A DNA stretch of 64,000 nucleotides from Scleromatobacter sp964418745 (GTDB lineage: Bacteria > Pseudomonadota > Gammaproteobacteria > Burkholderiales > Burkholderiaceae_C): contig CAYQMX010000032.1 of NCBI GenBank assembly GCA_964418745.1, positions 1-64,000 on the forward strand, in the 5' to 3' direction. This document shows, piece by piece, positions 26,216-35,023 of this stretch. The notes under the pieces were generated by a model. The model ran no database searches. It saw only the letters and a list, made by a program, of their open reading frames with translations, and had not been told where the DNA came from. The stretch's first letter is position 1. Each line of letters begins with the position of its first letter. The translations under genes and the position numbers were made by a program.

Positions 26216-27991
26216 CTATCCTCGTGCGACGTCGAATTCGAACACGGCACCCGACGTCGACGGCACCGCGCGCAGCGTGCCCCCGAATTCGCGCACGATC
26301 TGGGAGGAGATCACCAGGCCCAGTCCCAGGCCTTCGCCCGGAGCCTTGGTCGTGAAGAAGGGCTCGAACAGATGCTCGTTCAGTTCGAGTGGAATGCCCG
26401 GGCCGCTGTCGCTCACGCGCACGACCGCCCGGTCGGCACTGACTGCGGCAGCGATGGTCAGCAGGCGCGTCCTGGAGGCGCGCATCGCGTCCATGGCGTT
26501 GGCCATCAGGTTCACGAGAACCTGCTCCAGGCGGTAGGTGTCGCAGCGTACCGCAAGGCCCGGGGGGATCTCCGTGGCCAGCGCGACGCCCTCGGCGCTG
26601 AAGCGTGCGGCGAGGACCTGGCGCGCGTTGTCGACCGCCCCGACGATGGGCAGGGAGCGCACCTCGGACGGCGCCTTGCGCGCCACGGACTTCAACTGCG
26701 ACGTGATGCGACCCATGCGCTCGGCCAGGCCCAGGATTTCCTTGAAGTTGTCACGCGCCTGCAGCGGCCGATCGCGTTCCAGCAGCAGGCAGCCGTTCTG
26801 CGCGAGCGCCCGCAAGGCCGTCAGCGGTTGGCCGAGCTCGTGCGAGATGCCGGCGGACAATTGGCCCAGCAAGGCCAGCTTGCCCGCTTGCACGAGCTCT
26901 TCCTGTGCCTGGCGCAGCACCTGCTCCGCGTGCTCGCGCACCAGCACTTCGCGACGCAACGAAACGTTGGAGGCTTCCAGCTGTGCGGTGCGCTGCAGCA
27001 CCTTGGTCTCGAGCTCGTCGTGCGCTCGTTGCAGGGCTGCGCGCGCAGCCACCTTCTGTACCGCGACGCGGCGGCGCAGCAGCAGCAGCAGCAGCAGCAA
27101 TCCCAGCGACGCCGCGATCGCGCCGGCACTCCATGCCGCGGTCCGGGCCTCGCGCCAGACGTCCTTGGCGTTGGTCAGGATCATCAATCGCCATCCCAGG
27201 CGCGGCAAGGGTCGTTCGTGCACGACTTGCATCTCCATGCCGGCGGCCTTGAGGGCCGGCACGCGCACCAGTTCCACGTCGCTGCCGGCCTGGACCTGCG
27301 CCTGCGTCAGCGCGCTAAGTGCTTTTTGCTTCCATGCGGGCACCGACGACAGGATCACGATGCCGCGCGAATCAACGATCAGCGGCTTCTCGCTTTCGGC
27401 ACGGAAGGCGGAATCGATCCACGTGGCCTCGATCGGCTGCAGGCTGATCCGCACGATCACGACGCCCACGGTCGATCCGTTGCGGCGCACCGGCCGCGCG
27501 AAGCAGACTTCCGGGGCACCGGTGTCGAGGTTCGGCGAGAACCGCTGCGCCGGTTGGCCGCCGCCCAGTCCCTCGACGACGCAGGGCTCTGGCGGGGTCT
27601 TGCGCTCACTGTGCGTGTCGGAGCGATACCAGTTGCTGCTGGCCAGCGCGCTTCCTTGGGCGTCGACGATGCTGGCGCTCAGCGCGCCGGAGCGCGCGAC
27701 GAAGCGCGTCAGCCGGCGGTTCAGGGCCGAGCGCAGTCCTGGGCTGTCGGGCGAATCGAGCAGCGCGACGGTTTGCTCGTCCTGGTCGAGAAGGCCCGGG
27801 AGGTCGGCCTGGTTGCCCAGTTCCTGTTCCAGGACCGCGGCGTAGAGGTCGAGCTGATGCGCGACGCCGTCGTCCAGTCGCACGAAGGCGCGCTTTTCCG
27901 CCCAGGCATAGGCCACGCTCGCTGAAAGCGCCACCAGGGCAAGAGTGCTCAACCCGATCAGAAACGGCGCAGCACGCCGGATCGCCTTCAT
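26216..27991 (-). CDS. Membrane sensor histidine kinase, DctB-like
   Basis: 591-aa sensor. Transmembrane helix 1 is at about 9-30, followed by a 250-residue periplasmic double-PAS/PDC-type domain with two Cys in the middle (EPCVVEG and EVCFARP). Transmembrane helix 2 is at about 297-318, including a poly-Leu run encoded by a CAG-type repeat. Then come a coiled coil (325-370), HisKA with H384 (GISHELGQPL) and a HATPase domain with NLMANAMDA, DSGPGIP and GLGLGL boxes. The architecture is that of DctB kinases sensing C4-dicarboxylates or acidic amino acids. The ATG at 27991 gives a short cytoplasmic N terminus. First gene of an operon with the response regulator. Confidence 0.92.
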   Translation of the reverse strand: MKAIRRAAPFLIGLSTLALVALSASVAYAWAEKRAFVRLDDGVAHQLDLYAAVLEQELGNQADLPGLLDQDEQTVALLDSPDSPGLRSALNRRLTRFVARSGALSASIVDAQGSALASSNWYRSDTHSERKTPPEPCVVEGLGGGQPAQRFSPNLDTGAPEVCFARPVRRNGSTVGVVIVRISLQPIEATWIDSAFRAESEKPLIVDSRGIVILSSVPAWKQKALSALTQAQVQAGSDVELVRVPALKAAGMEMQVVHERPLPRLGWRLMILTNAKDVWREARTAAWSAGAIAASLGLLLLLLLLRRRVAVQKVAARAALQRAHDELETKVLQRTAQLEASNVSLRREVLVREHAEQVLRQAQEELVQAGKLALLGQLSAGISHELGQPLTALRALAQNGCLLLERDRPLQARDNFKEILGLAERMGRITSQLKSVARKAPSEVRSLPIVGAVDNARQVLAARFSAEGVALATEIPPGLAVRCDTYRLEQVLVNLMANAMDAMRASRTRLLTIAAAVSADRAVVRVSDSGPGIPLELNEHLFEPFFTTKAPGEGLGLGLVISSQIVREFGGTLRAVPSTSGAVFEFDVARG

Positions 27992-28232
27992 TCGCTTCGA
28001 ATCCAAACCAGTCCCCGCATTAGTCGGCAGGCGGATCCCCTGACGAGTTGAGCCGCTCATCTTCGACCAGGAGCCGGCGTCCGGTCAAGCCGATGTTGAG
28101 TGTGGGTAGGACGCGATACATCCGCCGGACGCGGAATGGGTGGAACTCCATACGCCGCGGGTTGCTGGCCAGTCGTGCCGAGCGGCTCGTCTCGCAGGTG
28201 GCAGGGCTCGCGATCGGGGCGACCGACCGAGC

Positions 28233-28248
28233 TGGCACGACAGGTGCA
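28233..28248 (+). promoter_or_regulatory. Sigma-54 (-24/-12) promoter of the tandem-Lrp operon
   Basis: TGGCACGACAGGTGCA: the -24 element TGGCACG is a perfect consensus match, GG (28234-28235) and GC (28246-28247) are 10 bases apart, and the -12 reads GTGCA. Transcription would begin near 28259, some 40 nt before the Lrp start codon. Upstream, an 8-bp inverted repeat (GCGTCCGG at 28077, CCGGACGC at 28125) and a CAGGCG at 28028 are candidate activator contacts. Confidence 0.7.
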
Positions 28249-28299
28249 TGGAGAGGGGCTGTCTTTCGATCGGGACTCCTCATTCTTCCACTTCGAAAC

Positions 28300-29256
28300 A
28301 TGCACATCCATGCTCCACAGCGCGTCAGGCGCAGCTTCAACGACAAGATCGACCACCGCATCCTGAACGTTCTGCAGAAGGACGGCCGGATCTCGAATCT
28401 TCAGCTCGCCGAGCGGGTCCACCTGTCGCCTTCGGCGGTGTTCGAGCGCGTCAAGCGCCTGCAGCGCGAAGGGTACATCCTGGGCTACCAGGCGCGGCTG
28501 AGCCACGAGAAGCTGGGCATGGAGGTGGTGGCCTTCGTCGAGGTACAGCTCGAGCGGATGAATCCCGACGTGATGCAGCGCTTCGAGGAGGCGGTGCGGC
28601 AGCGCACGTCCATTCTCGAGTGCTACATGATCGCAGGGACGTTCGACTACCTGTTGAAGGTGCTCGTCTGCGACATGCATGCGTGCCGTGAACTCGTGGC
28701 CTCCGAGATCAGCAAGCTGCCGGGCGTGCGCGAGGCACGCGCGCATGCCGGAGTCGAACAGGCCGAATCCATTGCGGCGCCCGGTTCCGCCGCCGATCCG
28801 CCCATCGACAGCGTCGACGCCGACCTGCTTCGCCTGCTGCAGGCCGACGGCCGGCGCAGCACCGCGCGCCTGGCCGAGGAGCTGGACCTCACGGCAGCGT
28901 TGGTGCGCGAGCGCCTCGCATGGCTGTGCCGCGAGGGCTTCATCCTCGGCTACACCGCGGTGCTCAACGAGGCCAAGTTGAAATCGGGGTTGCAGGTCTT
29001 CGCTGCGATCCGCACGACGGCGGCGGCGACCGGGATCGCCCGCGCGTTGAAAGCCGCGGCTCTCAGCCACGACGAGATCGTCGAGTGCCACGACGTCACG
29101 GGCAACTTCGACCACCTGCTGAAGATGCGCGTGCCCCACATGCGCCGCCACAACGAGTTGATGGAGTCGGCCGTCTGGACGCTGCCCGGCGTGCGCGAAG
29201 TGCGCACGTATGCCGTCATCGACGAGATCAAGAACACGACGCGGATTCCCCTGTGA
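28300..29256 (+). CDS. Tandem (double) Lrp/AsnC-family transcription regulator
   Basis: 318-aa protein made of two complete Lrp-like halves. Half one has an HTH at about 14-62 (RISNLQLAERVHLSPSAV) and a RAM ligand domain at about 70-150. Half two has an HTH at about 169-215 (RSTARLAEELDLTAALV) and a RAM domain at about 225-305. A normal Lrp is about 160 aa. Both halves keep the GVREA/GVREV motif near their end. Lrp proteins bind DNA as dimers or octamers and respond to amino acids; this fusion would carry two DNA-binding heads per chain. The ATG at 28300 sits about 40 nt behind the sigma-54 start site; a longer frame upstream would run through that promoter. It overlaps the next gene (TGATG). 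Confidence 0.9.
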   Translation: MHIHAPQRVRRSFNDKIDHRILNVLQKDGRISNLQLAERVHLSPSAVFERVKRLQREGYILGYQARLSHEKLGMEVVAFVEVQLERMNPDVMQRFEEAVRQRTSILECYMIAGTFDYLLKVLVCDMHACRELVASEISKLPGVREARAHAGVEQAESIAAPGSAADPPIDSVDADLLRLLQADGRRSTARLAEELDLTAALVRERLAWLCREGFILGYTAVLNEAKLKSGLQVFAAIRTTAAATGIARALKAAALSHDEIVECHDVTGNFDHLLKMRVPHMRRHNELMESAVWTLPGVREVRTYAVIDEIKNTTRIPL

Positions 29257-30407
29257 TGCACTCTTCTCGTTTCGCGCGCGCCGCCGCGCTGGCCGGCATC
29301 GCCGGCCTCCTCGCCGTGGCGGGGTGCAGCCGCACGCCCGACGTTGTCAGGATCGGCGTGGCCCAACCGCTCTCCAACGGGCTCGCGCCGCTGGGCCAGG
29401 ATATGGTCAACGGCGCGCGTATGGCCGTCGATGAGATCAACGCCGCCGACGGCGTGAACGTGCGCGGAAAGCGCGTGCGGCTCGCGCTCGTGGTGGCTGA
29501 CGACAAGGGCAGCGACGACGCCGGCGACGCGGCGGCTCGGCAGCTGGTGGACGAGGACGTCGAAGTGGCGATCGCCGACCTGAACTCCGGGGTCAGCATC
29601 CATGCGGCGCCGATCTACGCCGCCGCCCGCATACCGCAACTCGCGATCTCGACGAAGCCCGAGTTCACTCGGCTGGGCCTGCCCACGACGCTGCGCCTGG
29701 TGGCCAGCGACGACCTGCAATCCAAGGCACTCGGCTCGTACGCCGCGCAGGTGCCGGGCGCGGCGCATTACGCCGTGGTCGACGACGGCACGCCCTACGG
29801 CAAGGGACTGGCGGACTCCGCCGCCAAGGTCATCGCCGACCTGGGCAGGAAGGTCGACGTACGGGAGTCGCTTGACGACAAGACGGTCGATTTCGACAAG
29901 CTGGTGGCCAGGTTCAGCTCCAACGGGACGGATCTCCTGGTGACGACGCTCAGCGACTTTCAGGTCGACGCGCTGATGACGCAGCTCGCCAAGGCCGGCT
30001 TGACCCGCATGACCATCGTCGGCGGCGACACGATCAAGACGGACAAGCTGCTGCAGAAGGCGATCCCGATCAAGGCCGTCTACGCGACGTCGTCGATCGT
30101 CGAGCCCAGGGAGTTTCCGGGCGGCAAGGTCTTTCTCGAGAAGTTCCGCGCGAAATTCAAGGCCGAGCCGGTCTACGGCGCTCACTACGCCTACGACGCG
30201 GTGTACCTGGTGGCCGACGCGCTCACGCGCAATCGGGACACCGACAAGGTGGCGCTGCTGAAGACGCTGAAGGAGTTCGACGGCAACTGCCCGATGACCA
30301 GCTCGATGCGCTTCGGCGCGGACGGCGAGCAGCGCTACGGCGCGGTCGCGGTATACCAGTTGCATGTCGGCGCGTGGGAACCCCTCATGCGCTCGGATCG
30401 GTGGTGA
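29256..30407 (+). CDS. Leu/Ile/Val-type (PBP-I) ABC substrate-binding lipoprotein, orphan
   Basis: 383-aa type-I periplasmic binding protein with a lipoprotein signal (lipobox AVAGC, Cys at about residue 24), so it is membrane-anchored rather than free. Family features include IGVAQPLSNGLAPLGQDMVNGARMA near the N terminus, the VVADDKGSDD segment and the YGAHYAYDAVYLVADAL block near the C terminus. The start overlaps the Lrp stop by one base, so the two are translationally coupled. No livHMGF genes are adjacent. It is the second orphan binding protein around the two-component system. A sensory or co-receptor role is possible but unproven; an amino-acid ligand is likely from the family. Confidence 0.87.
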   Translation: MHSSRFARAAALAGIAGLLAVAGCSRTPDVVRIGVAQPLSNGLAPLGQDMVNGARMAVDEINAADGVNVRGKRVRLALVVADDKGSDDAGDAAARQLVDEDVEVAIADLNSGVSIHAAPIYAAARIPQLAISTKPEFTRLGLPTTLRLVASDDLQSKALGSYAAQVPGAAHYAVVDDGTPYGKGLADSAAKVIADLGRKVDVRESLDDKTVDFDKLVARFSSNGTDLLVTTLSDFQVDALMTQLAKAGLTRMTIVGGDTIKTDKLLQKAIPIKAVYATSSIVEPREFPGGKVFLEKFRAKFKAEPVYGAHYAYDAVYLVADALTRNRDTDKVALLKTLKEFDGNCPMTSSMRFGADGEQRYGAVAVYQLHVGAWEPLMRSDRW

Positions 30408-30512
30408 GTTCGCGTTCAGGCAGGCCGCGCCGCGCCCCACGAGAGCGCGTTGCGCCGCGCCGGCCCTTCCGACGACTTGCGGTTCGACCCTGACGCAGAT
30501 CCCGCCACGCCC

Positions 30513-33500
30513 TCAGGGGAGCTTCGCGCCGGCCCGGTCGTGTGTGCGCCAGGCGCCCAGCAGCGTGTCCCGTTTCGCACGCGCTTTCGCCAGGTGGCGC
30601 TCCTTCACGTGACCGTAGCCGCGGATGTCCTCCGGCAGCGACGCCAGGGCCACGGCGTCGGCCAGGCGGTCGGCCGACAGCGAGGCCAGCAGTTCGTCGA
30701 CCAGCGCCCGGTACTCGACGATCAGCGCGCGTTCCGTCCTGCGCTCCGCGGTGTGGCCGAACACGTCGAACGCGGTGCCACGCAGGCCCTTGAACTTCGC
30801 GAGCACGCCGAACGCGCCCCTCATCCAGCCGCCATAGGTCTTCTTGACGAGCTCGCCCTTGGCGTTCTTCGCGGCCAGCAGCGGCGGCGCCAGGTGGTAC
30901 TTCAACTTGAAGCCGTCCTCGAACTGATCGGCCAGCCTGGCCAGGAAGGCGGGGTCCGCGTGCAGGCGCGCGACCTCGTACTCGTCCTTGTAGGCCATCA
31001 GCTTGAACAGGTTGCGCGCGACGGCGTCCGTCAGCCGCGTGCCGCCCAGCGGGGCCTCGGCAGCCTTGACGCGGTCGACGACGGCCGCATAGCCGGCCGC
31101 ATAGGCCGCGTCCTGGTAGGCGGTGAGGAAGTCGACGCGGCGCTGGATCGTCTCGACCAGCGACGGCTTCTTCACGAACTCGATGACCTTGGCGGCAGCG
31201 AACAGCGCCTGCACCGACGCGAGGTCGTGCGCGCAGCGCCGGCCCCACTCGAACGCCTGCTTGTTCTTGTCGACCTGCACGCCGTTGAGCTCGATCGAGC
31301 GCATCAGCGCGGCATGGCCCACCGGGATGCGGCCCTTCTGCCAGGCGTAGCCCAGCATCAGGGGGTTGGTGAAGATCGAGTCGCCGAGCAGCTGCACCGC
31401 CACCTTGTCGGCGTCGAACGCGCCCAGCAGGTCCTTGCCGACGGCGTGCTCGATGGCCGTCTCGCACTGGCCGCCCGGGAACTGCCAGTCGGGGTTGGTG
31501 ACGAAGCCCGCCGTGGGCGAGCGGTGCGTGTTCAGCGCCACGTAGGTGCGGCCCTCGCGCATCACCGACAGCGTCACCGGGTTGGCGGCGACGATGGCCT
31601 CGCAGCCGATGACCACGTCGGCCTTGGCGGCGTCCACCTTGGTGGTGAGGATGGCGTCCTGCGTGTCGGCGATCTGGATGTGGCTCCAGGTGGCGCCGCC
31701 CTTCTGCGCGAGGCCGGCCGCGTCCTGCGTGATCACGCCCTTGCCCTCGAGGTGGGCCGCCATGCCCAGCAGCTGGCCGATGGTGATCACGCCGGTGCCG
31801 CCGATGCCGGCCACGACGATGCCCCAGGCCGACGCCGCATCCGGCAGCGTCGGCTGCGGGATCTCCGGCAGCGCCGCGGCGTTCCCGGCCCTGGCGGGCG
31901 CGGGCTTGCGCAGCTGGCCCTCGACGGACACGAAGCTCGGGCAGAAGCCGTTGGCGCAGGAGAAGTCCTGGTTGCAGGTGTTCTGGTTGATGCGGCGCTT
32001 GCGGCCGAACTCGGTCTCCACCGGCTCGACCGACAGGCAGTTGCTCTGCACCGAGCAGTCGCCGCAGCCTTCGCAGACGGCCTCGTTGACGACCACGCGG
32101 CGCGGGCTCGCGGCCAGCGTGCCGCGCTTGCGGCGGCGGCGCTTCTCGGTGGCGCAGGTCTGGTCGTAGACGATGACCGTGACGCCCGGCAGTTCGCGCA
32201 GCTCGCGCTGGACGGCGTCGAGCTCGTCGCGGTGGTGCACCGTGGTGCCTTCGGCGAGTCGCAGCCCCGGGTTGTAGCGCTCCGGCTCGTCGCTGACCAC
32301 GGCGATGCGGCGCACGCCCTCGGCCTCCAGCTCGCGCGTGGTCGAGGCGACGTCGATCTGCCCGTCCACCGGCTGGCCACCGGTCATCGCGACCGCGCCG
32401 TTGAACAGGATCTTGTAGGTGATGTTGACCCGGGACGCCAGCGACTGGCGGATCGCCAGCAGACCCGAGTGGTAGTAGGTGCCGTCGCCGAGGTTGGCGA
32501 AGATGTGCTTCTCGGTGGTGAACGGCGCCTGGCCGACCCAGGGCACGCCCTCGCCGCCCATCTGCGTGAAGGTGGCGGTGGAGCGATCCATCCAGTTGAC
32601 CATGTAGTGGCAGCCGATGCCCGCGACCGCGCGCGAACCCTCGGGCACCTTGGTGCTGGTGTTGTGCGGGCAGCCCGAGCAGAACCAGGGCGTGCGGTCG
32701 CCGACGGCGCCGGCGGTGTCGGCCTTCAGCACGGCCAGCGCGCGGTCCTTGGCCTCGATGACGGCGATGCGCTCGTCCATGCGGCGCACGATGTCGGCCG
32801 GCACGCCCAGCTTCTTCAGGCGCTTCGCGACGGCCTTGGCGATGATGGCCGGCGTGAGGTCGGCCTTGGGGCGCAGCAGCCAGTTGTCGCCCGGGTTCGG
32901 GTCGGACCACTCGCCGCCGGACAGGTCGCCCTCCTGCTCGTCGAACTTGCCCAGCACCGTGGGGCGCACGTCGTTGCGCCAGTTGTACAGCTGCTCCTTG
33001 AGCTGGTACTCGATCATCTGGCGCTTTTCCTCGACGACCAGGATCTCCTTGAGACCCTGCGCGAAGTCGCGCGTGATCGTCGCCTCCAGCGGCCACACCA
33101 CGTTGACCTTGTGGATGCGGATGCCCAGCGTGCGGCAGGTGGCGTCGTCCAGGCCGAGGTCGGCCAGCGCCTGGCGCAGGTCGTTGTAGGCCTTGCCGCT
33201 GGCGATCAGGCCGAAGCGGTCGGCGGGCGTGGCCACGACGTTGTGGTTGAGCCGGTTGGCGCGCACGTAGGCGAGCGCGGCGTACCACTTGAAATCCATC
33301 AGCCGGGCCTCCTGCTCCAGCGGCGGATCGGGCCAGCGAATGTGCAGGCCGCCGGCGGGCATCACGAAGTCCTGCGGCAGCACGATGTTCACGCGGTGCG
33401 GGTCGACGTCCACCGTGGACGACGACTCGACCACTTCCTGGATCGTCTTCATCGAGGTCCACACGCCGGAGAAGCGGCTCATCGCGAACGCGTGCAGGCC

Positions 33501-34079
33501 CATGTCGAGGATGTCCTGCACCGACGACGGGAAGAACACCGGCATGCCGCAGGCCTTGAAGATATGGTCGCTCTGGTGCGCCGCGGTGGAGCTCTTGGAG
33601 ACGTGGTCGTCGCCGGCGATGGCGATCACGCCGCCGTGCGCCGCGGTGCCGGCCATGTTGGCGTGCTTGAACACGTCGGCCGTGCGGTCGACGCCGGGGC
33701 CCTTGCCGTACCAGAGGCCGAACACGCCCTCGAACTTGTTGGTCTGCGGATAGAGCGCCAGCTGCTGCGTGCCCCACACCGCGGTGGCGCCGAGCTCCTC
33801 GTTGACGCCCGGCTGGAACACGATGTTCTGTGCCGCAAGGTGCTTCTTGGCGCTCCACAGCGCCTGGTCGTAGCCGCCCAGGGGCGAGCCGCGATAGCCG
33901 CTGATGAAACCGGCGGTGTTCAGTCCGGCCAGCGCGTCGCGCGTGCGTTGGAGCATCGGCAGGCGCACCAGCGCCTGCACGCCGCTCATGAAGGCGCGGC
34001 CGGTGTCCAGCGCGTACTTGTCGTCGAGCGACACCGTCTCGAGGGCCTGGCGGATGCTGTCGGGCAAAGGGGCGTTCAT
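30513..34079 (-). CDS. Indolepyruvate ferredoxin oxidoreductase, fused subunits
   Basis: 1188-aa single-chain 2-oxoacid oxidoreductase, related to archaeal IorA and IorB joined. It decarboxylates aryl (or branched) 2-oxoacids from amino-acid catabolism to acyl-CoA, reducing ferredoxin. The N-terminal half holds the pyrimidine and TPP-binding domains (GYRGSPLGGYD near 60, GDGTYYHSGLLA in the TPP site). A Cys-rich Fe-S segment follows (CEGCGDCSVQSNC and CNQDFSCANGFC), then a gamma-type domain (GIGGTGVITIGQLLG). Proteins of this layout are known in Azoarcus and Ralstonia relatives. Start at 34079 (MNAPLPDSIRQ). Divergent from an Lrp gene that probably regulates it. Confidence 0.92.
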   Translation of the reverse strand: MNAPLPDSIRQALETVSLDDKYALDTGRAFMSGVQALVRLPMLQRTRDALAGLNTAGFISGYRGSPLGGYDQALWSAKKHLAAQNIVFQPGVNEELGATAVWGTQQLALYPQTNKFEGVFGLWYGKGPGVDRTADVFKHANMAGTAAHGGVIAIAGDDHVSKSSTAAHQSDHIFKACGMPVFFPSSVQDILDMGLHAFAMSRFSGVWTSMKTIQEVVESSSTVDVDPHRVNIVLPQDFVMPAGGLHIRWPDPPLEQEARLMDFKWYAALAYVRANRLNHNVVATPADRFGLIASGKAYNDLRQALADLGLDDATCRTLGIRIHKVNVVWPLEATITRDFAQGLKEILVVEEKRQMIEYQLKEQLYNWRNDVRPTVLGKFDEQEGDLSGGEWSDPNPGDNWLLRPKADLTPAIIAKAVAKRLKKLGVPADIVRRMDERIAVIEAKDRALAVLKADTAGAVGDRTPWFCSGCPHNTSTKVPEGSRAVAGIGCHYMVNWMDRSTATFTQMGGEGVPWVGQAPFTTEKHIFANLGDGTYYHSGLLAIRQSLASRVNITYKILFNGAVAMTGGQPVDGQIDVASTTRELEAEGVRRIAVVSDEPERYNPGLRLAEGTTVHHRDELDAVQRELRELPGVTVIVYDQTCATEKRRRRKRGTLAASPRRVVVNEAVCEGCGDCSVQSNCLSVEPVETEFGRKRRINQNTCNQDFSCANGFCPSFVSVEGQLRKPAPARAGNAAALPEIPQPTLPDAASAWGIVVAGIGGTGVITIGQLLGMAAHLEGKGVITQDAAGLAQKGGATWSHIQIADTQDAILTTKVDAAKADVVIGCEAIVAANPVTLSVMREGRTYVALNTHRSPTAGFVTNPDWQFPGGQCETAIEHAVGKDLLGAFDADKVAVQLLGDSIFTNPLMLGYAWQKGRIPVGHAALMRSIELNGVQVDKNKQAFEWGRRCAHDLASVQALFAAAKVIEFVKKPSLVETIQRRVDFLTAYQDAAYAAGYAAVVDRVKAAEAPLGGTRLTDAVARNLFKLMAYKDEYEVARLHADPAFLARLADQFEDGFKLKYHLAPPLLAAKNAKGELVKKTYGGWMRGAFGVLAKFKGLRGTAFDVFGHTAERRTERALIVEYRALVDELLASLSADRLADAVALASLPEDIRGYGHVKERHLAKARAKRDTLLGAWRTHDRAGAKLP

Positions 34080-34302
34080 GGTCGCGGCTCCGGGGGGCGG
34101 TGCGTCAAGGGACAGGGACGGGTGTTCGCGGCGGGCGACGGCGCCTGGAGGCGTCCCGGTGCGGCTCGTGACCGGTGGGGACGGGTGCGGCGAACGGTGT
34201 CCAGTGTAGGGAAAAGGCACAGCGAAGTGCTTGCTTTGTGCTTGTCCCTGGCGGCCTCTTGCGAAACAATGATGCTGCAGAAGTCGAATTGGAGAACCAG
34301 CG
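34080..34302. promoter_or_regulatory. Divergent control region IOR - Lrp
   Basis: 223 bp between divergent start codons, less GC-rich from 34200 to 34300 than the flanking genes. It must hold both promoters and is the natural site for Lrp binding. No clear operator repeat was identified by eye. GGAGA at 34291 serves the TTG start of the Lrp gene. Confidence 0.5.
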
Positions 34303-34878
34303 TTGCCAAGAAGCGAGAAGTCGGGAAAAGCGAGCGCCAAGCCGGCCCGGGCGCCGTCGCCCCCGCGCGACCCGGACGCACGCGAGGCGCGCGACGCGGG
34401 CGGCCTCGACCGCTACGACATCGCCCTGCTGGGCGAACTGCAGCGCGACGCGCGCCAGTCCAACGCCGACCTGGCCGCACGCATCGGCCTGTCGCCCGCG
34501 CCCACCTGGCGCCGGGTGCGCCGGCTCGAGGAGCTGGGCATCATCACCGGCTACCGCGCCGAGATCGACCGCCGCAAGATCGGCCTGGGCGTGCTGGCCT
34601 TCGTGCGCGTGGACGCCGAGCGCGACAACGCCGACGCCACGCGCGCGCTGGAAGAGGCCATCCGCGGGCTGCCCGAGGTCATCTCCTGCCACTACATCAG
34701 CGGCGCGGGCACCTTCGAGCTGCAGGTGCTGGTGACCGACCTCGACGCCTACGCGCGCTGGACGATGGAAACCCTGTTCCGCCTGCCCAACGTGAAGGAC
34801 CTGCACACCAGCTTCTCGCTGGGCGAGATCAAGGCCAGTGCGGCGCTGCCACTGGGCCACCTGGGCGGTGGCCGATGA
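34303..34878 (+). CDS. Lrp/AsnC-family transcription regulator, probable regulator of IOR
   Basis: 191-aa regulator: a Lys/Pro/Arg-rich N-terminal tail (1-34), an HTH at about 36-85 (DIALLGELQRDARQSNADLAARIGLS), and a RAM ligand-binding domain at about 95-170. It starts with TTG at 34303 behind GGAGA. Divergent placement against indolepyruvate oxidoreductase is the standard arrangement of Lrp regulators controlling amino-acid catabolism, so aromatic or branched amino acids are plausible effectors. Unlike the gene at 28300 it is a single-unit Lrp. Confidence 0.88.
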   Translation: MPRSEKSGKASAKPARAPSPPRDPDAREARDAGGLDRYDIALLGELQRDARQSNADLAARIGLSPAPTWRRVRRLEELGIITGYRAEIDRRKIGLGVLAFVRVDAERDNADATRALEEAIRGLPEVISCHYISGAGTFELQVLVTDLDAYARWTMETLFRLPNVKDLHTSFSLGEIKASAALPLGHLGGGR

Positions 34879-35023
34879 GAAGCACTGTGGACGGACGGGT
34901 TATTCCGGGTCACGGCAGAGCCGTTTGCGGTGAGCATGTCATCCAGGGATCCTACGAACCGGCCCGGCGCCATCGCGACGATGGTGGCGGCGTGCCCGGT
35001 CTGCCATTCGGGTTGGGCAAGCA

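Noticed and set aside
27070..27099. CAG-type trinucleotide run
   Set aside because: It encodes the Leu run of transmembrane helix 2 of the sensor kinase and needs no separate explanation as a repeat element.
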